Shown here piece after piece: positions 16,053 to 23,302 of a stretch of DNA of 38,879 nt. The position numbers were made by a program, and so were the translations under genes. Location: positions 1 to 38,879 of IMG/VR virus record IMGVR_UViG_3300046713_000106; one strand, given 5' to 3'. The DNA comes from a virus. Positions within the stretch are counted from its first letter, which is position 1, and every line of letters begins with the position of its first letter. The notes beneath the pieces were generated by a model. That model did no database searches. It saw only the letters and a list, made by a program, of their open reading frames with translations, and was not told the origin of the DNA.

Positions 16053-16060
16053 TGCCTACC

Positions 16061-16648
16061 TCACCAGCTGGAACCGCCGCGCACCGAGATGAACGGGCTG
16101 TCGTTCCAGTCCTGCGGCGGGTTCTCCTGGCCGTCGATGGTCTTGGCCTTGGCCAGGACGCCGACGCCCTTCATGTAGAACTTCTGGGTCAGCATCTCCT
16201 TGAGGCTGGTGCTCTTGGTGATCGGATAGGCCAGGTCCATCTCCATGCGCTTGACCATCACGTTGACCAGCTGCGCGTCGAACAATCCCTCGGTCACGTC
16301 GGCCACGTAGACCAGCGGCAGCACGTTGGTGTTCGCCATCAGCCTGCCGCCCTCCATCAGGTAGTCCTCGCCGGCAGTCCAGTTCTGGCCGACCTGGATC
16401 GTGCGCAGCCAGTCGCCCGGCATGGCGAATTGGAACTTCCAGTCGAAGGCCGGAGGCGCGGTCAGCGGCGCCAGCAGCACCCGCCGCTGCGCACAGTTCC
16501 AGGGATGCTCGCGCAAGGTGTCCAGCTTCGACAGCGGGTACAGGTTCGCGCACATCTGCGCGCGCGGCGTGCCCTCGGTGAAGCTGGCGATCGGCTTGTC
16601 ACCGAGTAGCAGGAGCGCCGCGGAGCAGATCGATTCCTTCGTGGCCAT
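16061..16648 (-). CDS. Tail tubular protein A, T7 gp11-like
   Basis: 195 residues, the size of T7 gp11 (196). Family hallmarks are visible: SICSAALLLLGDKPIASFTEGT at the N-terminus, then CANLYPLSKLDTLREHPWNCAQRR, and FAMPGDWLRTIQV. This protein forms the dodecameric gatekeeper ring between portal and nozzle. It is the first gene after the putative terminator at 16665-16692, so its expression should depend on read-through, which is how T7 lowers tail proteins relative to capsid. Confidence 0.92.
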   Translation of the reverse strand: MATKESICSAALLLLGDKPIASFTEGTPRAQMCANLYPLSKLDTLREHPWNCAQRRVLLAPLTAPPAFDWKFQFAMPGDWLRTIQVGQNWTAGEDYLMEGGRLMANTNVLPLVYVADVTEGLFDAQLVNVMVKRMEMDLAYPITKSTSLKEMLTQKFYMKGVGVLAKAKTIDGQENPPQDWNDSPFISVRGGSSW

Positions 16649-16664
16649 GGGCTGGACCTCTCAG

Positions 16665-16692
16665 CAAAACGGGGGGCACAGTGGCCCCCCGG
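16665..16692 (-). terminator. Intrinsic terminator after the capsid block (T-phi-like place)
   Basis: GGGGGGC (16671-16677) pairs with GCCCCCC (16684-16690) around a six-base loop. On the minus strand the stem is followed by GTTTTGC, a short U-run. It lies in the 67-base gap between the small protein after capsid and tail tubular A. T7 has its single late terminator, T-phi, at the same point after gene 10. The U-run is short, so partial read-through is likely. Confidence 0.68.
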
Positions 16693-16715
16693 TATTTCAG
16701 GCCCGCATCAGCGGA

Positions 16716-17183
16716 TCAGTCGTAGGTGATGTAGTCCACCTCGATGCGGATCTGGGCGTTCGCCGTCGCCGCCGCGGCGCCCAGCGTCGCGTAGATCTCC
16801 GCGTCTTCCGTCGTCACGTAATCGACGCCGCCGGCCACCAGGACGCCGGGAGTCAGCGCCTTCACGCCGGCAGCCGCCACGTCGACGGCCGCGGCGATAC
16901 CGCTGCCACCGCCACCGCTGGCGATAGCAGCCTTCGTGTAGAAGTTGCGGATGCCCACGCTCAGCAGGACGCCGGCACCCATGGCGGCGCTGGAGACGAA
17001 GTTCGAGGCGCAGAAGCGCGAGCCCTTCGGGATCAGGATCCCGCCGGCCAACGTGTCGTTCGCAGCCCAGGCCGCGACTGCCGGGGACACGATCACGGCC
17101 GTGCGCTTCTTGCCGTGCGTGGTGTTGAGGGCCTTGCTACCCGCTGCAATCAGCGCGGCGGCCCGGGAATTGAATTCAGGCAT
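16716..17183 (-). CDS. Probable head decoration or capsid-associated protein
   Basis: 155 residues, rich in Ala and Gly, with no charged coiled coil (AAIASGGGGSGIAAAVDVAAAGVKALTPGVLVAGG in the middle). It contains predicted beta strands at both ends (KKRTAVIVSPAVAAW; AQIRIEVDYITYD). It sits immediately after the capsid gene and before the terminator, so it would be made at high level with capsid. That, plus its size and beta character, fits a head decoration or stabilising protein. I recognise no specific family. Twenty-seven bases separate it from the capsid stop. Confidence 0.55.
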   Translation of the reverse strand: MPEFNSRAAALIAAGSKALNTTHGKKRTAVIVSPAVAAWAANDTLAGGILIPKGSRFCASNFVSSAAMGAGVLLSVGIRNFYTKAAIASGGGGSGIAAAVDVAAAGVKALTPGVLVAGGVDYVTTEDAEIYATLGAAAATANAQIRIEVDYITYD

Positions 17184-17210
17184 GGTGTGTTCTCCTTGTG
17201 CCGTTGCTGA

Positions 17211-18077
17211 TTACTGGAAGGCGATCTCGACCACCTTCTTCTCGTCCTGACGGCCGGCGCCATACGACGCGCCCATCGAGACTTGCCAGGCGTCCTTCTT
17301 GTCACCGCGGCGGGTGACGTTGCCCTCTTCGTAGCCCTTGCCGAAGTGGATGCCGGACTTAGCCCAGGCGATCGTGTAGTACGTCGCCGCGGTGAACTCG
17401 ATGCCGTTGTACGGGATCCAGTTGAAGCCCATCCACTTGCGCGAGACGTCGCCCTCCTGGAGCATCTTCACGGCCAGGACGTCCACGCTCGTGAGCGTGG
17501 TGTCGGACAGGATGTCCTCCAGCATCTCATCGTTGTAGGCGATGTTCAGCTCCTCGCCGGCGTGGCCGTCCGCCTCGTTGCGGCGGAAGATCTTGCGGGC
17601 CGCGATTAGCTTTCCCTTGGTGAAAGCCGTGCCGCCGACGGCGATCTTCTGCGTGGCCGGCAGCGGGACGTTGGAGCCGTCCTTGAGCAGCTGGTTGCCT
17701 CGCGCGGCGCGATAGATGATGTCGTCGATGCGGCGGTTCTTTCGCGACATCATGTTGCGCATGTAGTCGCCGCCGGTCACCGGATTGACCAGCATCTTCG
17801 GGATGTCGTTGCGATCCAGCGGCGTGGCCCGGTAGAAGTCGGCCATGTTGCTGATGCGGGCCTGGTGGTTCTCCAGCTCCCAGACCGTGTCGCCGTGGCG
17901 CACGGTGTTGGGATCGAGCAGACCGCCGTCGTCGCCCAGGAAGTTGATGGTGAAGGATTCGCCAACGATCGAGCCGCGGTCGGTGACGGCGGTTTGGAAA
18001 CGGCTTTCCTTTTGCGAGGCCTCGGTCCGGATGGCCGAGTCCCATTGCGTGACGAAATACTGCGGGATGGTGGACAT
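17211..18077 (-). CDS. Major capsid protein (Phage_capsid_2 type, HK97-like fold expected)
   Basis: 288 residues. The sequence follows the podophage capsid family: an N-terminal helix (VTQWDSAIRTEASQKESRFQTAV), a glutamate-loop region with GDTVWELENHQARISNMADFYRATPLD, MMSRKNRRIDDIIYRAARG as the spine helix, and an A-domain with ILSDTTLTSVDVLAVKMLQEGDVSRKWMGFNWIPYNGIEF. It should form the icosahedral shell around the scaffold. Its leader is 200 bases long and contains a 21-bp motif 171 bases upstream of the ATG, suggesting its own strong promoter. The start is the only ATG giving the complete N-arm, with GGAG in the upstream sequence. Confidence 0.9.
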   Translation of the reverse strand: MSTIPQYFVTQWDSAIRTEASQKESRFQTAVTDRGSIVGESFTINFLGDDGGLLDPNTVRHGDTVWELENHQARISNMADFYRATPLDRNDIPKMLVNPVTGGDYMRNMMSRKNRRIDDIIYRAARGNQLLKDGSNVPLPATQKIAVGGTAFTKGKLIAARKIFRRNEADGHAGEELNIAYNDEMLEDILSDTTLTSVDVLAVKMLQEGDVSRKWMGFNWIPYNGIEFTAATYYTIAWAKSGIHFGKGYEEGNVTRRGDKKDAWQVSMGASYGAGRQDEKKVVEIAFQ

Positions 18078-18247
18078 GTCCTGATCTCCATGAAGGTGAT
18101 GAATCAGCCTTGGGATCAGGTTGTCCGGCCATGCCGGGCCTGCAGTTACGGCTTCGCGTCTGGCTTCCTCGACGCTCCGCTCGGGCTATGACAGGGTGTC
18201 CGCGCGCCATGCGGGCCTGATGGGGTCGAAGTGTCAGACCGCCGGGT

Positions 18248-18268
18248 GTCAGGTTTCCCGGCTGTTTG
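18248..18268 (-). promoter_or_regulatory. 21-bp repeated motif upstream of capsid
   Basis: An exact copy of 4430-4450, in the 201-base gap between scaffold and capsid genes. On the minus strand it contains GCCGGGAAACC and lies 171 bases before the capsid start. T7 has its strong phi-10 promoter between scaffold and capsid. The leader also carries two versions of a GCCATGC(C)GGGCCTG repeat (near 18131 and 18208), each able to form a small hairpin. The role is inferred from position. Confidence 0.5.
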
Positions 18269-18278
18269 ACATCAGTCG

Positions 18279-19166
18279 TCAGCCCGCGACGGGGCTGTCT
18301 CCATGCGTTCGGCGGAAGGCGTCCTGCACCTTGGCGCTGATCGCGGCGTGCTCCGGGTGCTTCGGGTCGCGATAGGCCGGATGCTTCATCAACTCCTCGG
18401 CCGTGCCGGAGGCGGTGTTCGGTGCGCCATGCGCCGGCGGGCTGTCCTCGCGGTACTCGCGGCCGAAGTGGGCCAGCATCTGAGCGACCATCGGATTGGC
18501 GCCCATGCCGCTGACCATGATCTCGGCCTTGAGCTGCTCCGGGAGCTTGTTGAAGGCGGTCTGGCCGCGCTTCATTTCCGCCTCGTACTGGCCCGGGTCG
18601 CGCCACACCTCCTGCAGCTTCTCCCGCGCCGTGGCAGCCGTGTGCTTGGCCGCACCGTCGAGCACGCTTGGCACCAGCTCGAAGTATTCGCCCATGACGA
18701 AATCGAACTGGGACTGCGTGAGGCCGGCCTTGTGGGCCCGCTCCCGAAACGCCGTCGACAGCGCCTCGTCCATCTGCACGTCCTTGAACTGCTCGGGCAG
18801 ATTGGTCTTGTAGTCGGCCGCCGTGGCTGGTGGGATGTCGCCGGTGCCGATGCGCGACTGGGCCGCGGCGTAGCTCGCTGCCAGCTTCTGGCTGCTGGCG
18901 TCCAGATCGAGCTTGCCATCGGCGCCCATCACGCGGAACTTCTCTGGCAGCCAGGCAGGCATGTCGCCGGCAGCTGCTGGCGCAGGAGCGGCGGCCGGTG
19001 CAGCCGCGGGTGCCTCAGCCTGGAACAGCGACTCGGGCGCCGGCGCAGCGGCAGGAGCAGGAGCAGCCGCCGGGGCTGCAGCTGGTGCAGCTGCCGGGGC
19101 GGCGGTCTGGTCAGCGGCGGGAGCGGGAGCGGCGGCGGGGGCAGCGACGACGACGGCAGTGTTCAT
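18279..19166 (-). CDS. Scaffold / capsid assembly protein
   Basis: 295 residues. The first 65 are almost only Ala and Pro (repeats of APAAAP), a flexible low-complexity arm. After that comes a conserved region (GDMPAWLPEKFRVMGADGKLDLDASSQKLAASYA) seen in T7 gp9-like assembly proteins, then charged helices (TAREKLQEVWRDPGQYEAEMKRGQ) and a basic C-terminus (KVQDAFRRTHGDSPVAG), which in scaffolds contacts the capsid shell. It directs prohead assembly and is absent from mature particles. It overlaps the upstream gene by ATGA, and capsid follows after 201 bases. Confidence 0.85.
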   Translation of the reverse strand: MNTAVVVAAPAAAPAPAADQTAAPAAAPAAAPAAAPAPAAAPAPESLFQAEAPAAAPAAAPAPAAAGDMPAWLPEKFRVMGADGKLDLDASSQKLAASYAAAQSRIGTGDIPPATAADYKTNLPEQFKDVQMDEALSTAFRERAHKAGLTQSQFDFVMGEYFELVPSVLDGAAKHTAATAREKLQEVWRDPGQYEAEMKRGQTAFNKLPEQLKAEIMVSGMGANPMVAQMLAHFGREYREDSPPAHGAPNTASGTAEELMKHPAYRDPKHPEHAAISAKVQDAFRRTHGDSPVAG

Positions 19167-19462
19167 AGCATCCTCTGGTCTGGTGGTGTGGGTGGCGCGT
19201 CGACCGGCTCATCGATGACGCCCTTGTGGCGGTTGACCATCGTCACGATGTACTCGATCACCTCGCGGTGCGCGGCGCCCTGGTAGGTCCGCAGCACCGC
19301 ATCTATGCCGCCGCTGGTGTGCACCTTGGCGTGCGCGGCGAAGCGGCGGTACAGGTCTTCGAAGACGGTCTGGCCGCGTTTATCGTCCTCGAACAGCTCG
19401 TGATACAGGCGGGACAGGTGCTCGCGTTGACCATCTTCATCCAGCTCGGTCGCCTCGGTCAT
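19163..19462 (-). CDS. Bbp19-like phage protein
   Basis: 99 residues. The core REHLSRLYHELFEDDKRGQTVFEDLYRRFA followed by a HTSGGIDAVLRTYQGAAHREVIEYIVTMV segment matches the family named after Bordetella phage BPP-1 protein Bbp19. Its members lie beside portal and capsid genes in BPP-1-like podophages. It is small, acidic and helical; the function is unknown, though a head-assembly or packaging role is suggested by position. It overlaps both neighbours by four bases and so is translated in a tightly coupled set with the LamG-like protein and the scaffold. Confidence 0.75.
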   Translation of the reverse strand: MTEATELDEDGQREHLSRLYHELFEDDKRGQTVFEDLYRRFAAHAKVHTSGGIDAVLRTYQGAAHREVIEYIVTMVNRHKGVIDEPVDAPPTPPDQRML

Positions 19463-20415
19463 GGAATCGGCACCTGCACGTCCGTGTCGCCATCCCCGTC
19501 AATATCGATGTTCACGCTGTCTGCATCGATGCTGACGGCTGGCACCGCGCCGGGAGCTGTCAGCAGCGTGTCGAGAAGGCCGTCACCATCCATGTCGATA
19601 CCGAGCCCGCTGGCCGCCAATCCGGCCTTCAAAGACATCCACGCTTCCAGGTCTGCAATCTCCCGTGCTGTCAGCACACGGTTGATGAACAGGGCGGCAT
19701 ACATGCGACCTGCGTATGGGCTGTACTGCTGTGAAGCGGTATTGTTCCATCCCGACCCTAACCCGATCCTCCCAACTGCACTGCTGTCAGGTGTTTCGGC
19801 TGCATAGGTGAGCTGAGCGATCTGCGCTTTGTTCGCACGCATCGTGATCGCGGTTGGGGTTGTTGTTGAGGTGATTACAACATCCGAACCAACCACCACA
19901 ATGCCAGCAGCGCCAGCGGTTTTCTGAACCCCCGCGAAGAACCCTGCGGAGGCGGCGGTGTCCGTGAAAGACACAACCGGCTGGCCAACTCGCGCACCGC
20001 CAACAGTCGAATCAATCTGATAAGCGGTGGTGGGGACGGTGGATGGCCGAAATGCACAAACAGCCGTCCAACCGTTTGCGCTTCCGGTTTGTCCGGTGTC
20101 GCTGCCAAATCCGTAGACACCACCCGGGAACTCGACAAACCCGGCTCGCCGCAGGATCGTCGCGGATGGGGTGGACAGGTGCCGCCCATTCCCAGACAAA
20201 TCAGCGACTCCGACCACCGGACCATTCAACGCCGCAGGCGCGGTGCGAGCCGCATCGCTGAACAGCGTCGATGCATCGGACAAGTCCCAGAACCCACCAC
20301 CGATGCCTCCGGCGAACAGCGATGCAGGATTGAACGCGGCGGCGCGCCTCTGGCGATTCAGAGGCGAACGCATCGCCCGAGACAACGGCGAGCGGATAGC
20401 TGGCCGAAGACTCAT
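19459..20415 (-). CDS. LamG/concanavalin-like protein with two calcium-binding loops
   Basis: 318 residues. A basic start (residues 1-27) is followed by a concanavalin/LamG-like beta sandwich (about 60-265): PVVGVADLSGNGRHL, WTAVCAFRPS, AGRMYAALFINRVLTAREIADLEAWMSLKAG. Near the end are two DxDxDG loops (Asp274-Asp278 and Asp304-Asp310), which resemble dockerin/EF-hand calcium sites. Such domains bind glycans on phage surfaces. The gene lies between portal and scaffold, an unusual place for a glycan-binding protein, pointing to a head-surface fibre or decoration. The middle of the gene is more AT-rich than its neighbours, a sign of recent acquisition. Confidence 0.75.
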   Translation of the reverse strand: MSLRPAIRSPLSRAMRSPLNRQRRAAAFNPASLFAGGIGGGFWDLSDASTLFSDAARTAPAALNGPVVGVADLSGNGRHLSTPSATILRRAGFVEFPGGVYGFGSDTGQTGSANGWTAVCAFRPSTVPTTAYQIDSTVGGARVGQPVVSFTDTAASAGFFAGVQKTAGAAGIVVVGSDVVITSTTTPTAITMRANKAQIAQLTYAAETPDSSAVGRIGLGSGWNNTASQQYSPYAGRMYAALFINRVLTAREIADLEAWMSLKAGLAASGLGIDMDGDGLLDTLLTAPGAVPAVSIDADSVNIDIDGDGDTDVQVPIP

Positions 20416-20648
20416 TGGTCAGCCTGGACGATGGGCGCTCCGCCGGTGGCGGTGAACTTGTAGACGGCTCCGGCGACAGGGTTGTCAACGATCGCCGAGC
20501 CGTTAAGCGTGGACGTGATGAGCGCCCAGGCTGCGCCTGCCGTGTTCTTGCGCAGCAGGCTGGCGTTGCCGCCTGTGGCCTGCACGTTGAATGGAGCCGC
20601 CGCCGGCGGGGTGAACTCGACGTCGAGAGCTGATACGAGGGTTGCCAT
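20412..20648 (-). CDS. Small beta-rich virion protein, 78 residues
   Basis: The sequence MATLVSALDVEFTPPAAAPF, NVQATGGNASLLRKNTAGAAW and AVYKFTATGGAPIVQA looks like a compact beta domain, similar to small tail or decoration domains that begin 'FTPPAGPFVVQ'. A good ribosome-binding site (AGGAGA) lies a few bases upstream of the ATG at 20648. It overlaps the LamG-like gene start by ATGA, so the two are probably made together and may form one surface structure. No known family was recognised with certainty. Confidence 0.6.
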   Translation of the reverse strand: MATLVSALDVEFTPPAAAPFNVQATGGNASLLRKNTAGAAWALITSTLNGSAIVDNPVAGAVYKFTATGGAPIVQADQ

Positions 20649-20656
20649 GATTTCTC

Positions 20657-22282
20657 CTATGCGGCCGTGGCCATGCGTTGGGCCATCGCGTCCTGGGTGG
20701 CGACCTGGCCATTGACCGCAAGAGCGTTCTGCTGCTGGGCCTGCGCCGCATCTGCGCGGTCCTTGCGGACCTTGGCCAGTGCGCGGGGATCGAGGATCAG
20801 CTTCTGCGGCACGCCCAGCAGCTGCGACTTCTCGCGGCGCGCATCGTCCCAGGCGTAGATGTCGGCCGCATCGGTCAGGCCGGCGGCGACCTGGTTGCCC
20901 AGATCGATCTCGAAGCGGTCCATCGCGGCGACGTCGTCCAGGCGCTGGGCGCGCGCCAGCGGCGACATGAAGCGCACGGTGAAGTTGCGGCTGAGCAGCG
21001 TGTCCGGCGGCCTGCCGACCAGGCGGAAGCCGCTCTCGATGTTCGCGCGCCAGGTGATCCCGAAGGTGCGCTCGATCATGGTCTGCAGCCACTCGGCCTG
21101 GAAGCGACCGAACATCGGGCCCAGCATCTTGCGCATCGCATCGACGCGCACCGACCACTCATAGGCCGTCTTGACCGGGCCGTCCGCCGGCGGCAGCTGG
21201 TCGGCCAGCAGCATCTTGCGGATGTTGCCCTGCAGCCGGGCGATCTTGACCTCGGCGATGTCCACCCGGGCCCCGGTCACCAGTGGCTTCATGCTGTCGA
21301 CGCTGTTGGCCACGATGATCTTGCGCGGGCCCATCTTGATGTTGCGCGGGTTCAGGACACCGTCGTCCTCGGCGATCATCGGCGGCGCGATCACGGTCTC
21401 GCTGCCCATCAGATCCCACTTGACCATCTCGTTGAGCGTGCGCACGTCCGGCAGCGCATCGCTCATCGGGCCCGTGGCGTAGGACGAGGATGGCAGGCGC
21501 GACCAGCGCGGCACCATGCACGGGAACTCGTGATAGCCGCTCTCGCGCACGATGTGCTGGGTGTCCAGCTCCATGTGGCAGCTTGAGAACGGCAGGTTCT
21601 TCGCCTGCTTGCCGCCGACGGCGTAGATGTTTCGCGGCTCGATCGCATGGACGAAGCAGACCTTGGACTCGAAGTCCTCCTTGTCGTACTTGGTGCGCAC
21701 CGTCTCGCTGACCTTGTCCAGGCCGTAGGTGGCCACTGCCTGGCTGACCGTCAGCTCGAAGCGGCGATAGACCGTGTCAATCCGCCCGCCGTTGCGCGAG
21801 GCCGCGATCTGGCACTCGCCGATGGGCCAGGTCTCGAAGTAGTAGCCGCCGTCCTCGTGCTCGTCCTCGTAGAGCACGAACCAGCCGGAGACCATCGCGT
21901 CGATGACCGCATCCATGGCCTCGGCGTCGAAGTTCGAGGCGTGGATGTTGCCCCACATGAACTTGGCCATGTCGTCGAGGAAGCGCTTCTCCTCGTCGCT
22001 GGCGTCGCCGATGTCGATGCCGAACCACTGCGCATTGGCCGGGACCATGGAGCCCATGATCGAGGCCGCGCCGACCTTGCACGAGTCGCCGGCCGTGCTG
22101 TCGAAGATGATCGCCTTGCGCTGCTGGGCGTCCGTGGCGCTGATGATCTGCGACCACAGGCCCTGGGCCCGCACCGGGAAGGTCACGTCGTAGCAGTCCT
22201 GCCAGACCTGGATGTGCAGCTGCTTGGCGCCGGTCATGTCAGACAGGCGGCGCTTCAGGTGGTCAGCGGTGATGGCGGCCAT
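20657..22282 (-). CDS. Portal protein (head-to-tail connector, T7 gp8-like)
   Basis: 541 residues, the same as T7 gp8 (536). Family signatures: HIQVWQDCYDVTFPVRAQGLWSQI near the N-terminus, FDSTAGDSCKVGAASIMGSMVP, a clip/stem region, and KTAYEWSVRVDAMRKMLGPMFGRFQAEWLQTMIERTF near residues 366-402. The C-terminal crown is Gln/Ala-rich (DAAQAQQQNALAVNGQVATQDAMAQRM). It forms the dodecameric ring at one vertex through which DNA is packed and ejected. Its ATG abuts the stop of the upstream gene. This is the first large gene of the late operon. Confidence 0.93.
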   Translation of the reverse strand: MAAITADHLKRRLSDMTGAKQLHIQVWQDCYDVTFPVRAQGLWSQIISATDAQQRKAIIFDSTAGDSCKVGAASIMGSMVPANAQWFGIDIGDASDEEKRFLDDMAKFMWGNIHASNFDAEAMDAVIDAMVSGWFVLYEDEHEDGGYYFETWPIGECQIAASRNGGRIDTVYRRFELTVSQAVATYGLDKVSETVRTKYDKEDFESKVCFVHAIEPRNIYAVGGKQAKNLPFSSCHMELDTQHIVRESGYHEFPCMVPRWSRLPSSSYATGPMSDALPDVRTLNEMVKWDLMGSETVIAPPMIAEDDGVLNPRNIKMGPRKIIVANSVDSMKPLVTGARVDIAEVKIARLQGNIRKMLLADQLPPADGPVKTAYEWSVRVDAMRKMLGPMFGRFQAEWLQTMIERTFGITWRANIESGFRLVGRPPDTLLSRNFTVRFMSPLARAQRLDDVAAMDRFEIDLGNQVAAGLTDAADIYAWDDARREKSQLLGVPQKLILDPRALAKVRKDRADAAQAQQQNALAVNGQVATQDAMAQRMATAA

Positions 22283-22543
22283 TCAGCCCCCCACGCCGAG
22301 CGTCTGCGGAGCGGCGCCGATGCTGTCCGCACCGGTGAACAACGAGTTGTCTTTGAGCGCCCGGCGCTGCATCTGGATCTGGGAGTTGGACTTGTTGATC
22401 GCGTCGATCTCGGCCTTGCGGGTGTCGGCGGCTGCATTCTTTGCAGCTTTCTTCGCATCGCTGCGGGCGTCGTAGCCCTGCTTGGCCGAGACGGCCCCCA
22501 GGCCCAGCGCGCCAGCGGCGAGAATTTCGAGCCCGGTGCACAT
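22283..22543 (-). CDS. Small MCTG-type virion-operon protein, 86 residues
   Basis: It begins MCTGLEILAAGALGLGAVSA, a short hydrophobic alanine/glycine helix, followed by a basic coiled-coil-like stretch (DARSDAKKAAKNAAADTRKAEIDAINKSNSQIQMQRRALKDNS). It is encoded directly before the portal in the same operon. The same MCTG[M/L]E start occurs in the gp14-like internal protein (12926-13417), which suggests a common membrane-inserting or particle-targeting N-terminus. It is not a standard lipoprotein, since the cysteine is residue 2 and there is no preceding signal. Function unknown. Confidence 0.65.
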   Translation of the reverse strand: MCTGLEILAAGALGLGAVSAKQGYDARSDAKKAAKNAAADTRKAEIDAINKSNSQIQMQRRALKDNSLFTGADSIGAAPQTLGVGG

Positions 22544-22547
22544 GGCG

Positions 22548-22943
22548 TCAGACCCGCTTGATCGCCGGATCGGCCGGCTCGCCGTATTTCCGCGGCACGA
22601 CGTAGCCCTGCTTGGTCAGCGTCGGGCGCGTGATCTTGTCCGGGTCGACCTCGGACTGGTCCGGGATCTCAGCCTCGACGCCAGGCAGCGGCAGCTTGGC
22701 GCCCATGCGGCGCTCCACGGCCTGGTCGACCAAGGCGGCCAGCTGAGCCGGCGTGACCCTCACTGCCGGCTCTTGCTCGCGCTGGGGAGCCACAGGCTCC
22801 GGCCCTTCATCCAGACCAGGCGCCGCCGCTTCGAGCGCATCCATGTCGGTCTCGGCTTCGGCCGCGTCGGCCTCGGCGACGGCAGGATCCTCTTGCGCAA
22901 CCGGGGCACCCGGGGTCTTGATGATGGGCTTGGGACGAGGCAT
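22548..22943 (-). CDS. Acidic proline-rich protein upstream of portal
   Basis: 131 residues. The first 65 are very acidic and proline/alanine-rich (AQEDPAVAEADAAEAETDMDALEAAAPG) and probably unstructured. The second half holds a helix (TPAQLAALVDQAVERRM) and a basic end (RPTLTKQGYVVPRKYGEPADPAIKRV). It is the first gene after a diverged copy of the repeated motif and so heads the late operon. Proteins of this style occur upstream of podophage portals; no role is known. GGAG seven bases before the ATG supports the start. Confidence 0.65.
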   Translation of the reverse strand: MPRPKPIIKTPGAPVAQEDPAVAEADAAEAETDMDALEAAAPGLDEGPEPVAPQREQEPAVRVTPAQLAALVDQAVERRMGAKLPLPGVEAEIPDQSEVDPDKITRPTLTKQGYVVPRKYGEPADPAIKRV

Positions 22944-23000
22944 GGGCGGCTCCGGTTCGCGGTGGGAGATGAAACCGCGCCAGTGTCTTGCCCCGGTGGG

Positions 23001-23020
23001 TGAGCTTTCCCGACCGTTTA
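23001..23020 (-). promoter_or_regulatory. Diverged copy of the repeated motif, upstream of the portal operon
   Basis: About 15 of 20 positions match the copies at 18248 and 4430, keeping AAAC-G--CGGGAAA-CT-AC on the minus strand. It lies 58 bases before the start of the first late gene (22943) and touches the stop codon of the preceding 94-residue gene. Its place corresponds to the T7 promoters upstream of the portal and scaffold genes. Weaker evidence than for the two exact copies. Confidence 0.38.
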
Positions 23021-23302
23021 CTTGACCTTCAGGAAGCGCGAGCGGGCCCTGCAGCCCTCCCCGTCGCCGTCGATGAGCGGTGCATCCTCCGGGGCAGCCC
23101 CCGTCGCAGCGGCCCAGATCCCGAGCAGCATCTGGCCGTCCCGGTAGCGCGGCTCGATGCCGTCGTTCTTCAGCCCGGCGACCCAGCCCTTGGACATCAG
23201 CATCTCTGCCGCGATCCTGCCGTTGCTCAGGCCGGCGTAGTTCAGCTCCACGATGACGCGGAACCAGTCGATGCGCGGGGGGGCTACGGTCAAGGTGATC
23301 AC
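23018..23302 (-). CDS. Helix-turn-helix phage protein, 94 residues
   Basis: It contains RIDWFRVIVELNYAGLSNGRIAAEMLMSKGWVAGLKNDGIEPRYRDGQMLLGIWAA, a helix-turn-helix resembling the sigma-like or terminase-like DNA-binding type (about residues 9-62). It is the last gene of the early leftward operon and directly precedes the late-promoter-like motif, so a role as a late-gene regulator is conceivable. The start is GTG at 23302, overlapping the RusA stop. Its first five residues (MITLT) repeat those of RusA, and both genes begin GTGATCAC, so one start region may derive from the other. Confidence 0.6.
   Translation of the reverse strand: MITLTVAPPRIDWFRVIVELNYAGLSNGRIAAEMLMSKGWVAGLKNDGIEPRYRDGQMLLGIWAAATGAAPEDAPLIDGDGEGCRARSRFLKVK

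Noticed and set aside
14307-16178. A 623-codon plus-strand open frame opposite tail tubular B
   Set aside because: Arg/His/Ala-rich sequence with no domain pattern, fully antisense to a recognised gene.
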